Positions 9,088 through 18,793 of a stretch of 64,000 nucleotides of DNA are shown piece after piece; the stretch's first letter is position 1, and the number at the start of each line of letters is the position of its first letter. The DNA lies in contig NZ_JAYGIL010000011.1 in assembly GCF_034931025.1 (NCBI RefSeq), positions 1 through 64,000 on the forward strand, given 5' to 3'. Source of the DNA: Arcicella gelida. Its GTDB lineage: Bacteria; Bacteroidota; Bacteroidia; Cytophagales; Spirosomataceae. The position numbers and the translations under genes are program-made. The notes under the pieces were generated by a model. It was not told where the DNA came from. It did not search any database and saw only the letters and a program-made list of their open reading frames with translations.

Positions 9088-11589
9088 ATGAAAACACACC
9101 AATCATCCTTTGATGAACATGAAATACTTCATGAATTGAAGCATTATTTACCTGCGCAAGCTCCTTTAAAAGACTTTGTTCATCATAATACACTTCATGC
9201 TTTTCAGCATCTCAAATTTTACAAAGCCATCAGGAAGGCTTCAAAAATATTTGGGTATAAAGTATTTCTGAGTTTAGATGAATACCGAACGCTTTATCAC
9301 TCCAATAGAGTAAATATCGCTATTCTTGAGAAAGTGATTATTGAAAGAATGGGAGAGGAGTACCTTTTGGACTGGAAAGAGAAAGTGCTTCAAAAAGAGT
9401 ATGATACGTTGATTTCTCCTAGAGTGGGCAATTTAAGAGCAAACTGGAAATTGATTCACCATATAGATATGGATTTGTTGGTCCATCCAATTTTATTCAG
9501 AATTCTTTGTAGTTTCTTAGACCAAGGGATTTCAATTTGGAGTTTTCCTAATATTCATAAAGGTTTTTTAGCTTCAATTAGAGAAATGGAGCGTAATACT
9601 TTTACAAGCTTTTTCAAAACAACAAGAGCGAGAAAACTATTGTTGGACGAAAATTGCAAGATTGAAGATTTGTTGAAAATCCTTGTAGGTGATGCCTCAC
9701 TTTACAAACAATACCTTTATGATCAGCAGTTTGCACATCAAGGTTGGTCAGGAATGGTTTCAGTCGTTGAAGATTTACCACAAACATTATTAGATCATAA
9801 GAAAATCTCTACACATGATTTAATTGTTTTTGAATTGCTGTTGGAGATTGATGCACTGGATTTCAAATTTGGAGAAAACTGGGCAACACTTGGAAGTACA
9901 ATTAAAGATGAAATAAAAGATATTTTTGCGGAAGTGCCTGAAAATGAATTGAATCAAGTACTTACAATTTGGCAAGATGCTTTTGAATGGACTTATTATG
10001 ACCAAGTATTGGCAGGTATTCAACTTGGAAATGCGACGAAAAGAGAAGTTCAGGAAAAGAGTTTTCAAGCAATGTTTTGTATTGACGACCGTGAATGTTC
10101 AATTCGGAGATACCTCGAAAAATTTGATACTGGTTGTGAAACATTTGGTACGCCTGGTTTTTTTGGTGTTGAATTTTATTATCAACCCGAACATGCCAAT
10201 TCCTACACAAAGCAATGCCCAGCGCCAGTTAATCCTAAATTCTTGATTAAAGAACTAGGTTCTAAAAATAAAGAAGGGAAAGATGCACATTTTACTAAAC
10301 ATACACATTCTTTATTGAGTGGCTGGTTGTTTTCTCAGACTTTGGGCTATTGGTCTATATTTCGTTTGTTCTTAAATATTTTCAGACCATCAATGAGTGC
10401 AGCTTCGGTTTCTTCATTCAAACACATGGATAAAGAATCGAGCTTGACAATAGAACATGGTCATCATCATAGCCATCCAAGAAAAGATGAACTCCAGATT
10501 GGTTTTACCGTTGATGAAATGGCTCAACGTATGGAAGGACTGCTAAAGAGTATTGGTTTAGTGAAAGATTTTGCTCCTATCGTATATATTGTAGGGCATG
10601 GAGCGAGTAGCGTAAATAATACTCATTACGCTGGTTATGATTGTGGTGCTTGTTGTGGAAGACCAGGTTCTGTGAATGCAAGAGTAGCAAGTTATATGTT
10701 GAATCATGTTGAAGTAAGGAAAATATTGGCTTCAAAAGGAATTGATATTCCTGAAACGACTCAATTTGTGGGAGCTTTGCATGATACTACTCGTGATGAG
10801 ATTTTGTTTTTTGACGAAAATGTACTTTCTGAAAAAAATAAAATCGGTCATAAAAAGAATGAATCACTTTTTGTGAAATCCCTTGATTTTAATGCGAAAG
10901 AACGTTCAAGAAGGTTTGAATCAATTGATACGAAATTGACGGCTGAAGAAATTCATAATAAGATTCGTACAAGGTCGGTTTCACTTTTTGAACCAAGACC
11001 AGAACTTAACCACGCCACTAATGCGATTTGTATTGTTGGAAGAAGAGAACTTTCTAAAGATTTATTTTTAGATAGAAGAGCTTTTATGAATTCTTACAAT
11101 TACGAAGTGGATTTAGATGGGAAGTATCTTTTTAATATTTTGAAAGCCGCTGCACCAGTTTGTGGTGGAATTAATCTGGAATACTATTTCTCAAGGGTTG
11201 ATAATCAGAAATTAGGCGCTGGCTCAAAATTACCACATAATGTAATGGGACTTTTTGGAGTAGCCAACGGAATAGATGGTGATTTGAGACCGGGTTTACC
11301 AAGCCAAATGATTGAAGTTCATGACCCAATTCGTATGCTTTTTATCGTTGAACATTTTCCAGATGTGGTGTTGAATACAATTAAAACAGCTCCTGAAACT
11401 TATGAATGGTTCAATAATGAATGGGTGCATTTGGTAGTGGTTAATCCTGAAAACAGAGAGATATTTAGATTTGAGAATGGTCATTTTGTGCCTTATCAGT
11501 CTGTTAATAAAGAATTAGACGCTGTTTCTGATATTGAACCTTTACTTGAGTCTAACCAAGAAAATTTTCCAGTTTATTTAATCAAATAA
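9088..11589 (+). CDS. dabA: DabA, CO2-hydrating subunit of the DAB inorganic-carbon pump (DUF2309)
   Basis: An 833-residue protein of the UPF0753/DUF2309 family. DabA is a beta-carbonic-anhydrase-like zinc protein that works with the membrane subunit DabB to convert CO2 to bicarbonate, driven by the cation gradient. The putative zinc and active-site residues are present: C331 and D333 in FCIDDRE, H504 in VGHGAS, and C519 in YDCGACCGRPG. Their spacing (C-x-D, then 173 and 15 residues) equals that recalled for the characterised Halothiobacillus protein (C351, D353, H524, C539). An N-terminal LKDFVHHNTLHAFQHL motif is also typical. dabB follows after 9 bp, so the two are co-translated. A histidine-rich stretch (HGHHHSHPR) lies near residue 460. 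Confidence 0.95.
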   Translation: MKTHQSSFDEHEILHELKHYLPAQAPLKDFVHHNTLHAFQHLKFYKAIRKASKIFGYKVFLSLDEYRTLYHSNRVNIAILEKVIIERMGEEYLLDWKEKVLQKEYDTLISPRVGNLRANWKLIHHIDMDLLVHPILFRILCSFLDQGISIWSFPNIHKGFLASIREMERNTFTSFFKTTRARKLLLDENCKIEDLLKILVGDASLYKQYLYDQQFAHQGWSGMVSVVEDLPQTLLDHKKISTHDLIVFELLLEIDALDFKFGENWATLGSTIKDEIKDIFAEVPENELNQVLTIWQDAFEWTYYDQVLAGIQLGNATKREVQEKSFQAMFCIDDRECSIRRYLEKFDTGCETFGTPGFFGVEFYYQPEHANSYTKQCPAPVNPKFLIKELGSKNKEGKDAHFTKHTHSLLSGWLFSQTLGYWSIFRLFLNIFRPSMSAASVSSFKHMDKESSLTIEHGHHHSHPRKDELQIGFTVDEMAQRMEGLLKSIGLVKDFAPIVYIVGHGASSVNNTHYAGYDCGACCGRPGSVNARVASYMLNHVEVRKILASKGIDIPETTQFVGALHDTTRDEILFFDENVLSEKNKIGHKKNESLFVKSLDFNAKERSRRFESIDTKLTAEEIHNKIRTRSVSLFEPRPELNHATNAICIVGRRELSKDLFLDRRAFMNSYNYEVDLDGKYLFNILKAAAPVCGGINLEYYFSRVDNQKLGAGSKLPHNVMGLFGVANGIDGDLRPGLPSQMIEVHDPIRMLFIVEHFPDVVLNTIKTAPETYEWFNNEWVHLVVVNPENREIFRFENGHFVPYQSVNKELDAVSDIEPLLESNQENFPVYLIK

Positions 11590-11598
11590 GAATACAAG

Positions 11599-13467
11599 AT
11601 GACTTCAATACTTCAAATTTTTATTCTTATACCTATAGTAGGATTTATAATCAGTTTATTGATTCCTCAAAAAAAGGAAAGTGTCTTGTCGTGGGCTGCC
11701 TTTTCAACGGTAGGAATACACTTAATTAGTTTTATTGTTTTTTTTGTTTACTGGCTTTTACACGGTCATGAAACGCTTAACTTAAAGGAAATTGTACTTT
11801 TTAAATCCAAAGAGTATGAGTTTCTGATTGATTTTTGTTTCGATAAAATAACAGTAGTGTATCTGTTAGTTGGTGCGTTTTTAACGTTTTTAGTAACAAT
11901 TTACAGCCGTTATTATCTGCATAGAGAAAAGGGCTACAAGCGTTTTTTTAATACGATTTTATTTTTCTATGTAGGTTACAATGTGGCAATTCTAGCTGGA
12001 AACTTTGAAACGCTTTTTATAGGCTGGGAAATTCTAGGAATTTCATCATTCTTATTAATTGCTTTTTATCGTGACAGATATTTGCCTGTAAAAAATGCCA
12101 TTAAAGTATTTTCAGTATATAGAATTGGTGATATTGGTTTAATTCTTGCCATGTGGGCGAGCCACCATTTGTGGCATGAAAATATTACTTTCTTGAAGTT
12201 GAGTAATTATGAATTGGTACATGAACACCTACAAAGCCATAGTTTTACGGGCGTATTTATTTCTATTATGATTTTGGTTGCAGCGGCTGTTAAATCTGCT
12301 CAGTTACCATTTTCGTCATGGTTGCCTAGAGCAATGGAAGGTCCAACGCCTTCAAGTGCTATTTTTTATGGTTCACTTTCGGTGCATTTGGGTGTTTTTC
12401 TTTTGGTCAGAACTTTTCCTTTTTGGGAGCATCAAATTTCTGTAAGAATCCTCATTGCTTTACTTGGGCTTTCAACAAGTATCATTGCGTCTTTGATTGC
12501 AAGAGTACAATCGTCGGTGAAAAGCCAAATTGCTTATGCTTCGGTAGCACAAATTGGTTTGATTTTCATTGAAGTAGCGGCAGGTTTTGAAAATTTGGCA
12601 TTATTTCACTTTGCAGGAAATGCTTTCTTGAGAACTTATCAATTACTGGTTTCACCATCGGTAGTGAGTTATATGATTCGTGAGCAGTTTTACAATTTCG
12701 TTCCACGTCAGCATACGATTGAAGATTCTTTCCCAAAAAAAGTAGAGTATTCTATTTATGTGATGAGTTTGAAAGAATGGAATTTAGATTTATTCATGGA
12801 TTATATCGTTTGGAAACCTTTGAAAAAAGTAGGTAGAAAATTAGATTTTCTAACGGTAAATAAGCTGTTGTTACTTTTTATCCCTACTTATTTTATTGGA
12901 TTGCTATTATTGTACAATCAGGAAAATTTAGCCGAACAATTGCATGAATATTTACCGGGTTTGTTTTCATTGATTGGGTTTATCATGGTGTTAAAATCTT
13001 ATTCAGAAAGAAAAAGTCCAAGAATGAGCTGGATCTTAATCATCATGAATCATTTCTGGATTGCCTTGGCAATTTCATTCAACGAGCATTTCAAAGCAGA
13101 AGAAGCGATTTTTTACCTGAGTGGTATCGTAATCATGGGAACTTTGGGGTATTTCACATTGAGCAAACTTACCGCTATCGAGAAAGTACTTGATTTGAAT
13201 CGTTTCAACGGACACGTTTACGAACACCCAAGATTTGCCATGATGTTTTTAGTGTCCTGCTTAGGTTTAACAGGTTTCCCGATTACTTCAACGTTTATCG
13301 GCGAAGATTTAATTTTTAGTCATATTCACGAAGACCAAGTCTTCTTAGCATTTTTGATTTCGTCAAGTTTCATTATCGGAGGAATTTCTGTCATAAGGCT
13401 TTATGCCAGAATTTTTCTAGGACCACACATTAAAACATATCATGAAGTAGCTTATAAGTCTTCATAA
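11599..13467 (+). CDS. dabB: DabB, NuoL/MrpA-like membrane subunit of the DAB pump
   Basis: A 622-residue polytopic inner-membrane protein of the proton-conducting (NADH-dehydrogenase subunit L-like) family, with roughly a dozen or more hydrophobic segments. The core shows the antiporter-type features GWEILGISSFLLIAFYR and a KSAQLPFSSWLPRAMEGPTPSSA segment, the classic NuoL signature with its conserved Lys and Pro. It would supply H+ or Na+ flux to energise DabA. The order dabA then dabB is the reverse of the often-seen dabB-dabA order. It is not a respiratory complex I subunit: no other nuo gene is nearby and dabA is adjacent. Confidence 0.92.
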   Translation: MTSILQIFILIPIVGFIISLLIPQKKESVLSWAAFSTVGIHLISFIVFFVYWLLHGHETLNLKEIVLFKSKEYEFLIDFCFDKITVVYLLVGAFLTFLVTIYSRYYLHREKGYKRFFNTILFFYVGYNVAILAGNFETLFIGWEILGISSFLLIAFYRDRYLPVKNAIKVFSVYRIGDIGLILAMWASHHLWHENITFLKLSNYELVHEHLQSHSFTGVFISIMILVAAAVKSAQLPFSSWLPRAMEGPTPSSAIFYGSLSVHLGVFLLVRTFPFWEHQISVRILIALLGLSTSIIASLIARVQSSVKSQIAYASVAQIGLIFIEVAAGFENLALFHFAGNAFLRTYQLLVSPSVVSYMIREQFYNFVPRQHTIEDSFPKKVEYSIYVMSLKEWNLDLFMDYIVWKPLKKVGRKLDFLTVNKLLLLFIPTYFIGLLLLYNQENLAEQLHEYLPGLFSLIGFIMVLKSYSERKSPRMSWILIIMNHFWIALAISFNEHFKAEEAIFYLSGIVIMGTLGYFTLSKLTAIEKVLDLNRFNGHVYEHPRFAMMFLVSCLGLTGFPITSTFIGEDLIFSHIHEDQVFLAFLISSSFIIGGISVIRLYARIFLGPHIKTYHEVAYKSS

Positions 13468-13544
13468 AAAAGAAATTGTTCGAATTCAGATTATAATTAA
13501 GTATTGAATCACGTCCCTAACATCTTTAAAAATATTATTTTGAA

Positions 13545-15131
13545 ATGGAAAATAAAACAAAATTAACTGCTCCGCTTGATGGCTTCGCAGGATTAAAAGA
13601 AAACTTTTCAACAGATGCTATTTCTGGTTTTATAGTTTTTTTACTGGCTCTTCCTTTGAGTTTAGGAATTGCTAAAGCTTCAGAATTTCCGCCAATTATG
13701 GGTTTAGTTTCTGCCATTATTGGTGGAATAGTTGTTAGTTTTATCATGGGGTCAAGACTTACTATCAAAGGCCCTGCAGCAGGTTTAATTGTTATTGTGG
13801 CAGGAGCAGTGAATGAATTTGGTGGAGGCGAAACAGGCTGGCATTTAGCACTTGGTGCTATGGTTGCCGCAGGTATTGTTCAAATACTTTTTGGCGTATT
13901 CAAGTTGGGGAAATTAGCAGATTTCTTTCCTTTATCAGCTATTCATGGAATGCTAGCTGCTATTGGTTTGATTATTATAGCGAAACAAATTCCAGTTTTG
14001 TTAGATGTAGCACCAGCACTTACCAAAGGAAAAGGTCCAATTGCGTTAATAGGTGCTATTCCTACATTTATTGCAAACCTTGACCCTAAAGCAAGTTTGA
14101 TAGGCATAGTTTGTTTAGCAATTATGTTAGGTTGGCCTTTAATTAAAAATCCCATTATCAAAAAGATACCTGCTCCTTTGGTTGTACTGATTGTGGCAAT
14201 TCCTGCTGAACTGGCGATGGATTTCCAAACCACTGAGCCAGCTTATGCCCTAGTTCATATTGGAAACTTGATGGAAAATATCAAAGTAAATGTAGATTTT
14301 TCAGGTTTTGCTCAGACTGGAATTTTTATAAAATATGTAGTAATGTTTGCTTTGGTAGGTACTTTAGAATCATTATTAACGGTTAAAGCAATTGATATGT
14401 TAGACCCGTATAGTCGTAAATCTGATGCTAATAAAGATTTAATAGCAGTAGGGGTAGGAAATACTTTAGTCGCAATTTTAGGTGGTTTGCCAATGATTTC
14501 AGAAGTAGCACGTAGCTCTTCGAATGTTAATAATGGGGCAAAAACTCGTTGGGCAAATTTCTTTCATGGTTTTTTTATTTTAGGTTTTGTTTTGTTGGCT
14601 TCACATTTAATTGAATTGATTCCTAACACAGCTTTAGCAGCGATGTTGATTACTGTAGGAATTAAATTGGCTCATCCTAAAGAATTTATCCATACTTTCA
14701 AAATTGGTAAAGAACAATTGTCTATTTTCTTGATTACGATTTTCTTCACTTTATACGAAGATTTATTGGTTGGTATTGCCGCTGGTATTGCCTTGAAAAT
14801 CATTATTCACTTGGTGAATGGTTTGCCAATTAGTTCTCTTTTCAAAGCACCAACATTGGTTTCTTTTGAAGGTGATGAATATTTAATAGAAATTGATAAA
14901 TCGGCTGTTTTTACGAATTACTTAGGTATCAAAAATAAATTGGATGCTATTCCTACTGGGTTTAATGTGACGATAGATTTAACTAATACAAAATTGGTTG
15001 ATCACTCTGTGATGGAAAATCTTCATCATTTCGAGCATGATTATATAGAAAGAGGTGGTACAGTGAAAATTATAGGTCTTGATAATCACAAACCTGTTTC
15101 TGGGCATAAATTGGCTGCTCGTAAATCATAA
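13545..15131 (+). CDS. SulP-family anion (probable bicarbonate) transporter 1
   Basis: A 528-residue SulP/SLC26-type permease. The membrane part (to about residue 430) starts with FSTDAISGFIVFLLALPLSLGIAKAS and includes the substrate-site region LTIKGPAAGLIVIV and the GGLPMISEVARSS motif; a STAS-like cytosolic domain fills the C-terminus. SulP proteins carry sulfate, bicarbonate or other anions. Position directly behind dabAB (77 bp) and upstream of a second SulP and a carbonic anhydrase argues for bicarbonate import (BicA-like), but this is inference from context. No sulfate-assimilation gene is near. A strong hairpin follows the stop codon. Confidence 0.88.
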   Translation: MENKTKLTAPLDGFAGLKENFSTDAISGFIVFLLALPLSLGIAKASEFPPIMGLVSAIIGGIVVSFIMGSRLTIKGPAAGLIVIVAGAVNEFGGGETGWHLALGAMVAAGIVQILFGVFKLGKLADFFPLSAIHGMLAAIGLIIIAKQIPVLLDVAPALTKGKGPIALIGAIPTFIANLDPKASLIGIVCLAIMLGWPLIKNPIIKKIPAPLVVLIVAIPAELAMDFQTTEPAYALVHIGNLMENIKVNVDFSGFAQTGIFIKYVVMFALVGTLESLLTVKAIDMLDPYSRKSDANKDLIAVGVGNTLVAILGGLPMISEVARSSSNVNNGAKTRWANFFHGFFILGFVLLASHLIELIPNTALAAMLITVGIKLAHPKEFIHTFKIGKEQLSIFLITIFFTLYEDLLVGIAAGIALKIIIHLVNGLPISSLFKAPTLVSFEGDEYLIEIDKSAVFTNYLGIKNKLDAIPTGFNVTIDLTNTKLVDHSVMENLHHFEHDYIERGGTVKIIGLDNHKPVSGHKLAARKS

Positions 15132-15143
15132 ATTTTAATTCAC

Positions 15144-15204
15144 ATAATAGTTATATTTAATACTGAGTGACATTTTGTCGCTCAGTATTAAATATAACTA
15201 TTAT
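15144..15204. promoter_or_regulatory. 27-bp hairpin in the sulP-porin spacer
   Basis: Arms 15144-15170 and 15178-15204 pair over 27 bp with a single G-U and a 7-nt loop. The structure fills most of the spacer and ends 7 nt before the porin ATG (15212). There is no T-tract, so it is a poor terminator. More likely it is an mRNA processing or stability element that sets the ratio of porin to transporter, or it hides the porin ribosome-binding site. The stem itself is certain; the function is inferred. Confidence 0.75.
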
Positions 15205-15211
15205 TAACTCT

Positions 15212-16531
15212 ATGAAAAAAACGTTTTTTCTGGTGGCTGGGCTAATGTTATCATACATCAGCTTTTCTCAAACTTATAAAGAAGGAAAATTATACTTGAA
15301 TCAAGATGGTTCGCAGTTTTTAAAGATGACATTGATGAATCAAGTTTGGCTTCGCTATAACGAGAACAATCCGGGTTCAACAACGAATGGTTTTGCAAAA
15401 TCTTCTACTACAGATATTGGTATTCGTCGTTTGAGATTACAATTATTTGGACAAATCACCGACCGTACTTATATCTATTTACAAGTTGGACAAAATAATT
15501 TTAATGCACTTTCAGATAGAAAACAAGGTTTTTTCATACATGATGCCGTTGGGGAGTATGCAGTTATTAAAAATAAACTTTCATTAGGCGGAGGTTTGTC
15601 GGGTTGGAGTGGTTTAGCTCGTTTTGCGGCTGCTTCAGTTGGCGGTCAATTAGGTGTAGATGCACCACTTTACCAACAAGCAACTAATGATGTTAACGAT
15701 CAATTTTTACGTAAACTTAGTATTTATGCTAAAGGGAAATTAGGCAGTTTCGATTATAGAGTAGCCTTGACAGATCCAATGGCGATTCAAAAATCAGCGG
15801 GTTTTAACGCTGCGACTGCATTAACAAAGAATTCAAACTTTGCCACAACACCACCAAAATTTCAAACACAGGGATATTTCCAGTACCAGTTTTGGGATAA
15901 AGAATCTAATATGAATCCTTATATGGTAGGGACTTATTTAGGCACTAAAAAAATCTTCAATATTGGTGCTGGGTTTATCTATCAACCTGATGCGATGTGG
16001 CATTTGGCAGATAATGGGAGAGATACCCTTAAAACAGCAATGACTTTATTGGCGGTTGATGCTTTTTATGATGCACCCATTAACAAAGAAAAAGGCACAG
16101 CTTTAAGTGCTTATTTGGCTTATTCAGATTATGATTTTGGCAAAAACTATATTCGTGAAAGTGGCCCATTGAATCCTTCAACGGGAAATTCTAATCCCAA
16201 TGTACTAAATGGAGCTGGAAACAATGCCCCACTATATGGAACTGGGCAAACATTTTATGGACAATTAGGGTATAAAATGGCGAATAATATGTTGGGCAAA
16301 GCAGGTACTTTAATGCCTTACGTAAGTATTCAATATTCAGATTATGAAAAATTAGCCGACCCAATGGTATTTTATGATGCAGGTATTAATTGGCTTTTCT
16401 CAGGTCATACTTCTAAGCTGACATTGGCTTATCAAAGTCGTCCAGTTTATACAAGTAATGCTTCAGGAGAATATAAAGCAACAGATAGAAAAGGCGGTAT
16501 TATTATGCAGTATCAAGTCTTTTTTAATTAA
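15212..16531 (+). CDS. Outer-membrane porin, phosphate-selective porin O/P-like
   Basis: About 439 residues from the ATG at 15212; an earlier in-frame ATG at 15167 lies inside the hairpin and would mask the signal peptide. MKKTFFLVAGLMLSYISFSQ is a clear Sec signal peptide. The mature part alternates amphipathic strands rich in Tyr, Gly and Asn (IGIRRLRLQLFGQITDRTYIYLQVG, YFQYQFWDK) and ends in an aromatic residue pattern (YQVFFN) typical of BAM-assembled beta barrels. It probably lets anions through the outer membrane to the SulP/DAB inner-membrane systems. It is followed by a strong terminator, so the first transcription unit of the locus (dabA to porin) ends here. Confidence 0.82.
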   Translation: MKKTFFLVAGLMLSYISFSQTYKEGKLYLNQDGSQFLKMTLMNQVWLRYNENNPGSTTNGFAKSSTTDIGIRRLRLQLFGQITDRTYIYLQVGQNNFNALSDRKQGFFIHDAVGEYAVIKNKLSLGGGLSGWSGLARFAAASVGGQLGVDAPLYQQATNDVNDQFLRKLSIYAKGKLGSFDYRVALTDPMAIQKSAGFNAATALTKNSNFATTPPKFQTQGYFQYQFWDKESNMNPYMVGTYLGTKKIFNIGAGFIYQPDAMWHLADNGRDTLKTAMTLLAVDAFYDAPINKEKGTALSAYLAYSDYDFGKNYIRESGPLNPSTGNSNPNVLNGAGNNAPLYGTGQTFYGQLGYKMANNMLGKAGTLMPYVSIQYSDYEKLADPMVFYDAGINWLFSGHTSKLTLAYQSRPVYTSNASGEYKATDRKGGIIMQYQVFFN

Positions 16532-16570
16532 AGATTACAATATTTTAGTTTGTATGTGGTTTAATGTTGG

Positions 16571-16612
16571 ATTGGGTTATCGGCTTCGATAACCCAATTT
16601 TGTTTTATTTTT
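16571..16612 (+). terminator. Rho-independent terminator after the porin gene
   Basis: A 12-bp perfect stem ATTGGGTTATCG / CGATAACCCAAT with a 4-nt loop (16571-16598), followed by a T-rich tail. It closes the dabA-dabB-sulP-porin unit. Confidence 0.85.
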
Positions 16613-16685
16613 AATCTTTTATAGTTATAAATATAAAACATAGAACTAAAATGTTATAATTTTGTTGAGCCAATTAAACCTCGCT

Positions 16686-17057
16686 ATGAATACCAGAAGT
16701 AAACTACATATAGCTTTTCGGATTTTTTGCTTGGTTTCGACCTTGCATTTTATCGGCTTGAGTGTAGGTGGTATTCATTACTTAAGTTTTTTTTTATCAA
16801 AAGAAAAAATTGTAAGTATCCAAAATAAAGCTGAAACAGAAAAGAAATCAGATTCAAACCCTACCGATGATATTCCAGAATCTGAAGATATTGATGCTTA
16901 TAAAGTAGTTTGTATTTTACATAGCTATTCAGTTTTTGATAAAGACATTATCTCAATCGAAAGCATTTATCATTCAGCTCTCACATTATTTTCTTCATAT
17001 TCTTCCCGAATCCTTCGTGGGCATTTTGATGTAATTATTCAGCCTCCTCGTGTTTAA
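16686..17057 (+). CDS. Small exported or membrane-anchored protein of unknown function
   Basis: Not recognised. About 123 residues from the ATG at 16686; an in-frame TTG at 16662 lies next to a TAATTTTG box (16657-16664) that looks like the -7 element of this unit, so the later start is preferred. Residues ~10-35 are hydrophobic (FRIFCLVSTLHFIGLSVGG), then comes a Lys/Glu-rich linker (AETEKKSDSNPTDD), and the end reads IIQPPRV. It precedes the second SulP gene by about 120 bp. Size and topology resemble the protein at 8443-8793 upstream of dabA, but sequence similarity is weak. Confidence 0.55.
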   Translation: MNTRSKLHIAFRIFCLVSTLHFIGLSVGGIHYLSFFLSKEKIVSIQNKAETEKKSDSNPTDDIPESEDIDAYKVVCILHSYSVFDKDIISIESIYHSALTLFSSYSSRILRGHFDVIIQPPRV

Positions 17058-17180
17058 ATCATTTTTATGGAGTACAATGTTGTTTCTATCAAATAATGTT
17101 TGATCAATTCAACCTTATACTAAATATTAGGGGATACTCCCTTTTCAAATTTGATTCAAAGCTACTACGTTAAATATATT

Positions 17181-18773
17181 ATGTCTAAAATTAAATATTA
17201 TCAAAAGTCATTACTGGAAACTGACTGGAAATCAGGTATTTCTGTTTTTTTGGTAGCATTGCCTCTTTGTTTAGGAATTGCTCTTGCTTCAGGAGCACCA
17301 CTTTTTGCAGGGTTACTTTCAGGAATTGTAGCCGGGATTGTAGTATCAATTTTATCAGGGTCAGAAATTTCGGTAAGTGGACCTGCGGCTGGCTTAACTG
17401 TAATTGTAGCTACGGCTATTAAAGATTTGGGTTCTTATCCAGGTTTTCTTGTAGCGGTTATTTTAGCTGGTTTACTTCAAATTGCATTAGGTTATTTGAA
17501 AGCGGGTAAATTTAGTGCATACTTCCCAGAAAGTGTTATTAAGGGAATGTTGGTTGCTATTGGTTTGGTAATTATTCTTAAACAGATTCCTCATGCTTTA
17601 GGAGATGACCAAGATTATGAAGGTGAATTTGAGTTTGAACAAGTTGCCGACCATCAAAATACCATTACAGAATTAATACGTTCTTTCGTGGATTTTAATT
17701 ATGGCGCTGTCATTATTTCGTTTTCGTGTTTATCACTTTTGATTTTTTGGGATTATGCTGCTAAGAAAAACATTAACTTTTTTAAAGTATTCCCTTCTGC
17801 TTTGGCAGCTGTACTTTTAGGTGTTTCAATCAATGAAATATATGCCATTGCGAAGCCTGAGTACTTTTTAGGAAATTCCCCAATTCACATGGTGGCAATG
17901 CCTATTTTTAATAATTTCCAAGAATTTAAAAGCGTATTAATTTTTCCTGATTTCTCATTTTTAAGCAATCCTCATATTTACACAATTGCAATAACCTTGG
18001 CAATTGTGGCTAGTTTGGAGTCACTTCTAAGTTTGGAAGCTGGTGATAGTATCGACCCTCAAAAACGTATTTCTTCTTCAGATAAGGAACTTGTTGCACA
18101 AGGAGTAGGAAATACAATTACAGGTTTATTAGGTGGACTTCCAGTTACTTCTGTAGTTGTTAGAACATCGGCAAACGTTTATGCTGGAGCAAAAACAAGA
18201 ATGTCGTCAATAGTTCATGGAGTATTATTATTGGCTTCGGTAGTTTTTATCCCGATGTTAATGAATAGAATTCCTTTATCTGCATTGGCTGCCATTTTGT
18301 TGATGGTAGGGTATAAATTGGCTAATCCTGTTGTATTTAAAAAAGTTTATAAAGAAGGATACGACCAATACATCCCTTTTGCAGCCACTATTATCATAAT
18401 TATTTTCAAAGATTTACTTTTTGGTATATTTATTGGAACGTTTATAGGGCTTTTATTTGTTGTATTCACCAATTTCCGTTCAGTAATTTCGGTGATTCGT
18501 GAAGGAAACAATGTATTAATCAAGTTTAATAAAGATGTTTCCTTTTTGAATAAACCAAGAATTAAAAATATTTTAATGAGCTTGAAGGAAGGCGATGAAG
18601 TATTAATTGATGGTGCAAGAGCCAACTTTATCGACCATGATATTTTTACGCTACTTTATACTTTTAAAAGGAGTTCGAAAAGTAAAGGAATTGAAGTAGT
18701 TTTCAAGAAAGTAAATCGCAAGATTCAAGGAGATATAAATCATTATCACGGAGAAACAGAATCGTCACATTAA
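17181..18773 (+). CDS. SulP-family anion (probable bicarbonate) transporter 2
   Basis: About 530 residues from the ATG at 17181 (an in-frame upstream start at 17151 adds ten residues without hydrophobic or conserved content). Membrane core: TDWKSGISVFLVALPLCLGIALASG, EISVSGPAAGLTVIV, GLLGGLPVTSVVVRTSANV. A STAS-like domain (VLIKFNKDVSFLNKPRIKNIL, then VLIDGARANFIDHDIFTLL) fills the C-terminus. It is paralogous to the SulP at 13545. The beta-carbonic anhydrase gene follows after 20 bp; a SulP-carbonic anhydrase pair is a known arrangement for bicarbonate handling. Substrate remains inferred. Confidence 0.88.
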   Translation: MSKIKYYQKSLLETDWKSGISVFLVALPLCLGIALASGAPLFAGLLSGIVAGIVVSILSGSEISVSGPAAGLTVIVATAIKDLGSYPGFLVAVILAGLLQIALGYLKAGKFSAYFPESVIKGMLVAIGLVIILKQIPHALGDDQDYEGEFEFEQVADHQNTITELIRSFVDFNYGAVIISFSCLSLLIFWDYAAKKNINFFKVFPSALAAVLLGVSINEIYAIAKPEYFLGNSPIHMVAMPIFNNFQEFKSVLIFPDFSFLSNPHIYTIAITLAIVASLESLLSLEAGDSIDPQKRISSSDKELVAQGVGNTITGLLGGLPVTSVVVRTSANVYAGAKTRMSSIVHGVLLLASVVFIPMLMNRIPLSALAAILLMVGYKLANPVVFKKVYKEGYDQYIPFAATIIIIIFKDLLFGIFIGTFIGLLFVVFTNFRSVISVIREGNNVLIKFNKDVSFLNKPRIKNILMSLKEGDEVLIDGARANFIDHDIFTLLYTFKRSSKSKGIEVVFKKVNRKIQGDINHYHGETESSH

Positions 18774-18793
18774 TTTATAATTACATTAAATAA

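Noticed and set aside
11599..13467. Complex I subunit NuoL
   Set aside because: NuoL motifs are present, but the adjacent dabA, the absence of other nuo genes and the length fit DabB.
13943..14233. Minus-strand 96-codon ORF inside the first SulP gene
   Set aside because: Antisense frame of a clear membrane protein; its hydrophobicity mirrors the sense strand.
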